Assembly (NCBI GenBank): GCA_027422505.1
Contig: JAPQWV010000409.1
Location: 372,001 to 436,000, forward strand
DNA: 64,000 nt
Origin: Craterostigma plantagineum
Taxonomy: Eukaryota > Streptophyta > Magnoliopsida > Lamiales > Linderniaceae
Reading direction: 5' to 3'
Shown here: one piece after another, positions 60,985-64,000 of the stretch
Position numbering within the stretch: the first letter of the stretch is position 1
Layout: each line of letters starts with the position of its first letter
Program-made: the position numbers and the translations under genes
Notes under the pieces: model-generated
The model's database searches: none
What the model was told of the DNA's origin: nothing
The model's input: only the letters and a program-made list of their open reading frames with translations

Positions 60985-62843
60985 TTAACAAGTAAGGAAC
61001 GTTCGCCATGGACCCCTTTGACACGCCAGCTCGTGAATGTCCTTCACTATATCGAACACTGCGTTTGGTTGTGCGAGTTTTAGGGCGTTTTCGGACATCT
61101 TCTTGAGCTCGTCCTCCTTCGTGCTGAACCATTCGGACACAATCTCGCCGTCTCTTTAGGACTTCTGTTGAACACTCCCGCCCCGTTTTCCACTACGTAA
61201 GGCACGTTTCCCTTCTCCTACAGAGGAATAATCGAATCAAGAAAAAATCACAAAAGAATGCTATCGGTAAAAAAACGATCACTAACTTGGCCGGGAATGT
61301 AGTCGTTTAGAATTATCGGGAGACCTCTTATCAGCGCCTCCGCAATAGTCCGGGCCCCGCCTAAACATCGTGTAGTAACAATAACCATTTCAGAACATTT
61401 CGTCGAGCTTCTATATCTTGGGCTTAAGAATTGCGTTCGTACCTTAGTAATAATGCAGTCGCAAGCGCCCATCCATTTCACCATCTGCTTTTCGAAGCCT
61501 CTTACCTAAAACCAAGAAAACCGATCAGCATTATTACATTAGTCGGCGTTTGAAAATGCTCAATGAATAAAGCTCTTAACCTTTACTGGGATTTTCCATT
61601 CGAGGGACTTCAGCGTATTGGCCAGCTCTTCGTTGCGCCCGCATATGATCACAGCTTGGCCTATCGGTTTTCCAGATTCTTTATCGAAGAGAAGCTCTCC
61701 GAGGGCCTTCGCTGTCTTCTTAACGGGGCCCATCCCCTCTCCGCCTCCCATCAGCAAGACAGCTGGCAAATTCGGGTCCATTTCGAGTTCTTGCCTGAGA
61801 TCTTCCTTTGTAAGAACTGCCCGCAGAAAGTGGGCCTAACGGGCAAACCAAAGACACGAATCTGAGATTCCTCGAGACCGTCGTGGACCGCCCTCTTCGC
61901 AACTTCCTCCGACGGGCAGTACAAACGGTTCACGGAAGGGTGGAACCTTTTTTTTTTTCGAAAAAGAAAAAAACAGAGCATCCGTGTTAGGTAGGACGTG
62001 ATTTTTTTTTTTTTTTTCATTTCGTACGATACGAGGAGGAAATGAATTACCATGTTCTGTGGCAGGTGGTGAGGTCGGTAATAACAGTGACGAAGATGAC
62101 CTTCTTATGAAGGCCTTGCCATTTGAGCACCCACAGAGGAATGTGCTGCATCAGGGGATGAACGCTGATGATCACGTCGGGTTTGTACTCCATCAAACCT
62201 GCTTCCACCTCCCTTTTTTTTTTCTCAAAAGAAAAAAGAGACAAGCATATTCGTTAGTCGAACGAATGAACAACGATCGTAAGAAGAGGTATATCTGTGT
62301 ATATACTCAGTACTTGGCGTAGAACGCTGCGATTGCTGCTAAGTAGGCGGAGTGTATCCATCTCGGAGATGTGCTGTGGAAGGCGACTTTCCAAGCTGGA
62401 CGTGCTTCACCATGAATTTGTATTGGCTCTCCATGTCGTTCAACGGCCACCCAGTGTATTCCTTCCACACATCCTTCACAAATATCTGCGCATCGTTTCC
62501 GAGGCACTCATTCCTTCGATTCATCTGAAATGGTAGATCTGTTTATGATTCGTAATAAAATAAATATACCCTATATTCGTCTCCGTATTCGAGCTGAAAG
62601 GCATCTCTGATGGCCTCGGCGGAGGCACGGTGGCCGCCGCCTGTATCGCTCATGAGGATAAGAACATTTTTGGTCCTCTCAGCGCCGATCTGCTCCATTT
62701 CCATGGTGTCGTTTTCTTCTCCTTCGTATTCGATGGCGTATTTGCATGTTGCCTTGGCTGTTATTTGCGCCGCTGGTGACGAATCCCACCTTTTCGAATA
62801 CGTTGTGTATTGCGCTTCTTGGAGATGCTGCCTTTGCTGCCAT
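60985..62843 (-). CDS. MGD: monogalactosyldiacylglycerol synthase (MGD2/3 type); several single-base losses
   Basis: Seven exons on the minus strand: 62843-62570, 62485-62314, 62212-62051, 61946-61581, 61505-61443, 61360-61287 and 61217-60985. They carry a near-complete GT28-family enzyme: [71 protein letters not shown] and [12 protein letters not shown]. The UDP-Gal site region is [44 protein letters not shown] synthase transfers galactose from UDP-Gal to diacylglycerol in plastid envelopes. The short leader suggests the outer-envelope type B, often phosphate-starvation induced. Frame breaks sit near 62758-62780, 62398-62404, 61819-61822, 61349 and 61143-61146. Each looks like one lost base. 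Confidence 0.87.
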
Positions 62844-63875
62844 TTCTGCAGATATACGAATAAAAAATGAAGCGAGGAATGATGATTTTCTCAGGTGAGA
62901 AAAAAGGGGTTGAGATATGCACAGATATTTTGGGCACGCAACAGTGTACATTCTTGAAGCAACAAATAACGATTCATAAAAGAAGGAAGGAGATAGCAGA
63001 AAAAGAAATGACTTTGAGAACAGATACATTGAAACGTGAAATCGAAGAAAGACCCAAAAAGAAAACGGGAAAATTACCGTAATGTTGAAGCCGCAGAAGA
63101 TCAAGAATTCCCTGTATTTGTTTTGTTAAGAAAAAGAAATTCAGGGAACTCTGATGATCTCCGGCGACGCGGAGAGAAAAGAGAAAGAAGAAGCGTCTGA
63201 CTGGACGACAAAGACAGGGAGGAGAGGATAGTGTCTGAGTTGGCGGCGAGAAAATAGGTTGTTAAGAAATAAATAAATGGGAAAAATAGAGGGAATTATG
63301 CCTTGGAATAAGAATGATGCCACCAATCAGATTTTTCATTCATTTTTTAATGTACCAATCATTACAATTCATATTCAAGCGATTCGGAATCTTTGCTTAC
63401 ATCTTAATGACGTGGGACCCTTCTTACCGACGAAACTCTTGTACACGTGGCAAAGTAGGGTCATCCTTTCTCTCTCTTCAAATTGGGCTTCTAGGAGAAT
63501 GTAAAGAGGTCTTTGAGTGGCCCAATTAAGTTAATGGGCTTCAAATTGGACCAAACTCAAGAGTAACAACAAAAGGAGCGAAAAGGATCACACAGACACA
63601 CAAAGTAGAGGAAAAAAAAAAAGAAATCGAATTGATGTATTGGTTCAAGAATACGGCTACTTTATTCAATTAGATATTACTAGTTAGGTTTAAAGCTCTT
63701 GACACAAGGAGATGACATAATTATTTAAAATCTGTAGGATGAAAAGCCATTGGCAGACATGGGAACAGTGCCCCACGTTCCCATCTTTTTCCCTCAAATC
63801 TCTCGCTCCCTCTGTGCATTAGCACACATATAAGTTATTATACTAATTATTACAACAGATTAACAAAGATCCACC
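62844..63875. other. upstream region of MGDG synthase and 3' flank of next gene
   Basis: No gene is recognised. A candidate site II pair (GGCCCAATTAAG...AATGGGCTTC) lies near 63519-63541. No sign of a longer plastid-targeting exon for MGD was found here. Confidence 0.4.
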
Positions 63876-63994
63876 TCAGTACCCTATCTTGGGCAAAACA
63901 TAAATAACAACACTATCGTCACCGCCTTGAATCTTCTCTTTCTGGAGCCAAAGCTTAAGCACCATCCCCCATAATGGTAATGCGCACGAATTTC
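63876..63994 (-). CDS. possible 3' exon of a gene running off the right edge
   Basis: On the minus strand a frame ends ...KLWLQKEKIQGGDDSVVIYVLPKIGY and stops at 63876-63878. The composition (charged, then a hydrophobic strand-like VVIYVLP) looks like a real C-terminus. Only about 30 codons are in the window and the family is not recognised. Confidence 0.3.
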
Positions 63995-64000
63995 ATCTAA

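Noticed and set aside
62844..63110. Upstream plastid transit-peptide exon for MGDG synthase
   Set aside because: The upstream minus-strand frame is a low-complexity Phe/Ser/Leu run with no match to the inner-envelope MGD1 leader.

Overview
This is a 64-kb piece of a nuclear genome from a flowering plant, almost certainly a eudicot. Most genes have several introns with GT-AG borders. AT-rich DNA separates them, and the proteome is typical of plants: a chloroplast PSB33-like protein, a 12-oxophytodienoate reductase-like enzyme, a patellin, MGDG synthase, a plant methylesterase and a CDKC-like kinase with an N-myristoylation signal. The species cannot be named from the sequence alone.

Layout. 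1-19 kb is gene-dense: SDHAF1 (-), PPME1 (+), RPS5 (-), an ABHD11-type hydrolase (+), PSB33 (+), a LEA-like gene (+), a CDKC-like kinase (+) and a DUF179/AlgH-family gene (-). 19.26-23.54 kb is one non-autonomous transposon with ~100-bp imperfect terminal inverted repeats and a perfect 9-bp target duplication (Mutator-like). 23.7-38.5 kb carries an OPR-like reductase (-), eEF1B-gamma (-), a small membrane protein (+), an FSH-type serine hydrolase (+), a methylesterase (-), an RNF170-like RING/DUF1232 protein (-) and a patellin (+). 38.5-41.2 kb looks empty. 41.3-54.1 kb holds a DLN-motif nuclear protein (+), a CDKAL1-type tRNA methylthiotransferase (-), a PCBER/isoflavone-reductase-like gene (+), a small basic protein (+) and CCA-adding enzyme (-). 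54.2-60.3 kb is a scrambled zone: a broken 5' part of XRCC2, a broken 3' part of RNR1, a second Mutator-like composite, an ~200-bp-arm foldback, and the 3' part of a synaptotagmin-4-like gene. 61-62.9 kb is an MGDG synthase (-). A partial gene may run off the right edge.

Two themes stand out. First, at least 20 single-base indels break otherwise well-conserved exons, mostly losses within short homopolymers and concentrated right of 41 kb. This looks like residual long-read assembly error, with pseudogene decay as the alternative. Second, the two Mutator-like elements contain no recognisable gene. They are instead filled with quasi-regular arrays of short GTTAC / GGTATAAT-type motifs in tandem units, resembling the target arrays that VANDAL transposons keep for their VANC anti-silencing proteins.

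The genes mostly encode independent housekeeping functions and do not form a pathway. Several neighbouring pairs (PPME1 with the ABHD11-type hydrolase, kinase with DUF179, RNF170-like with patellin) appear to match adjacent Arabidopsis loci as I remember them. That would suggest old microsynteny.
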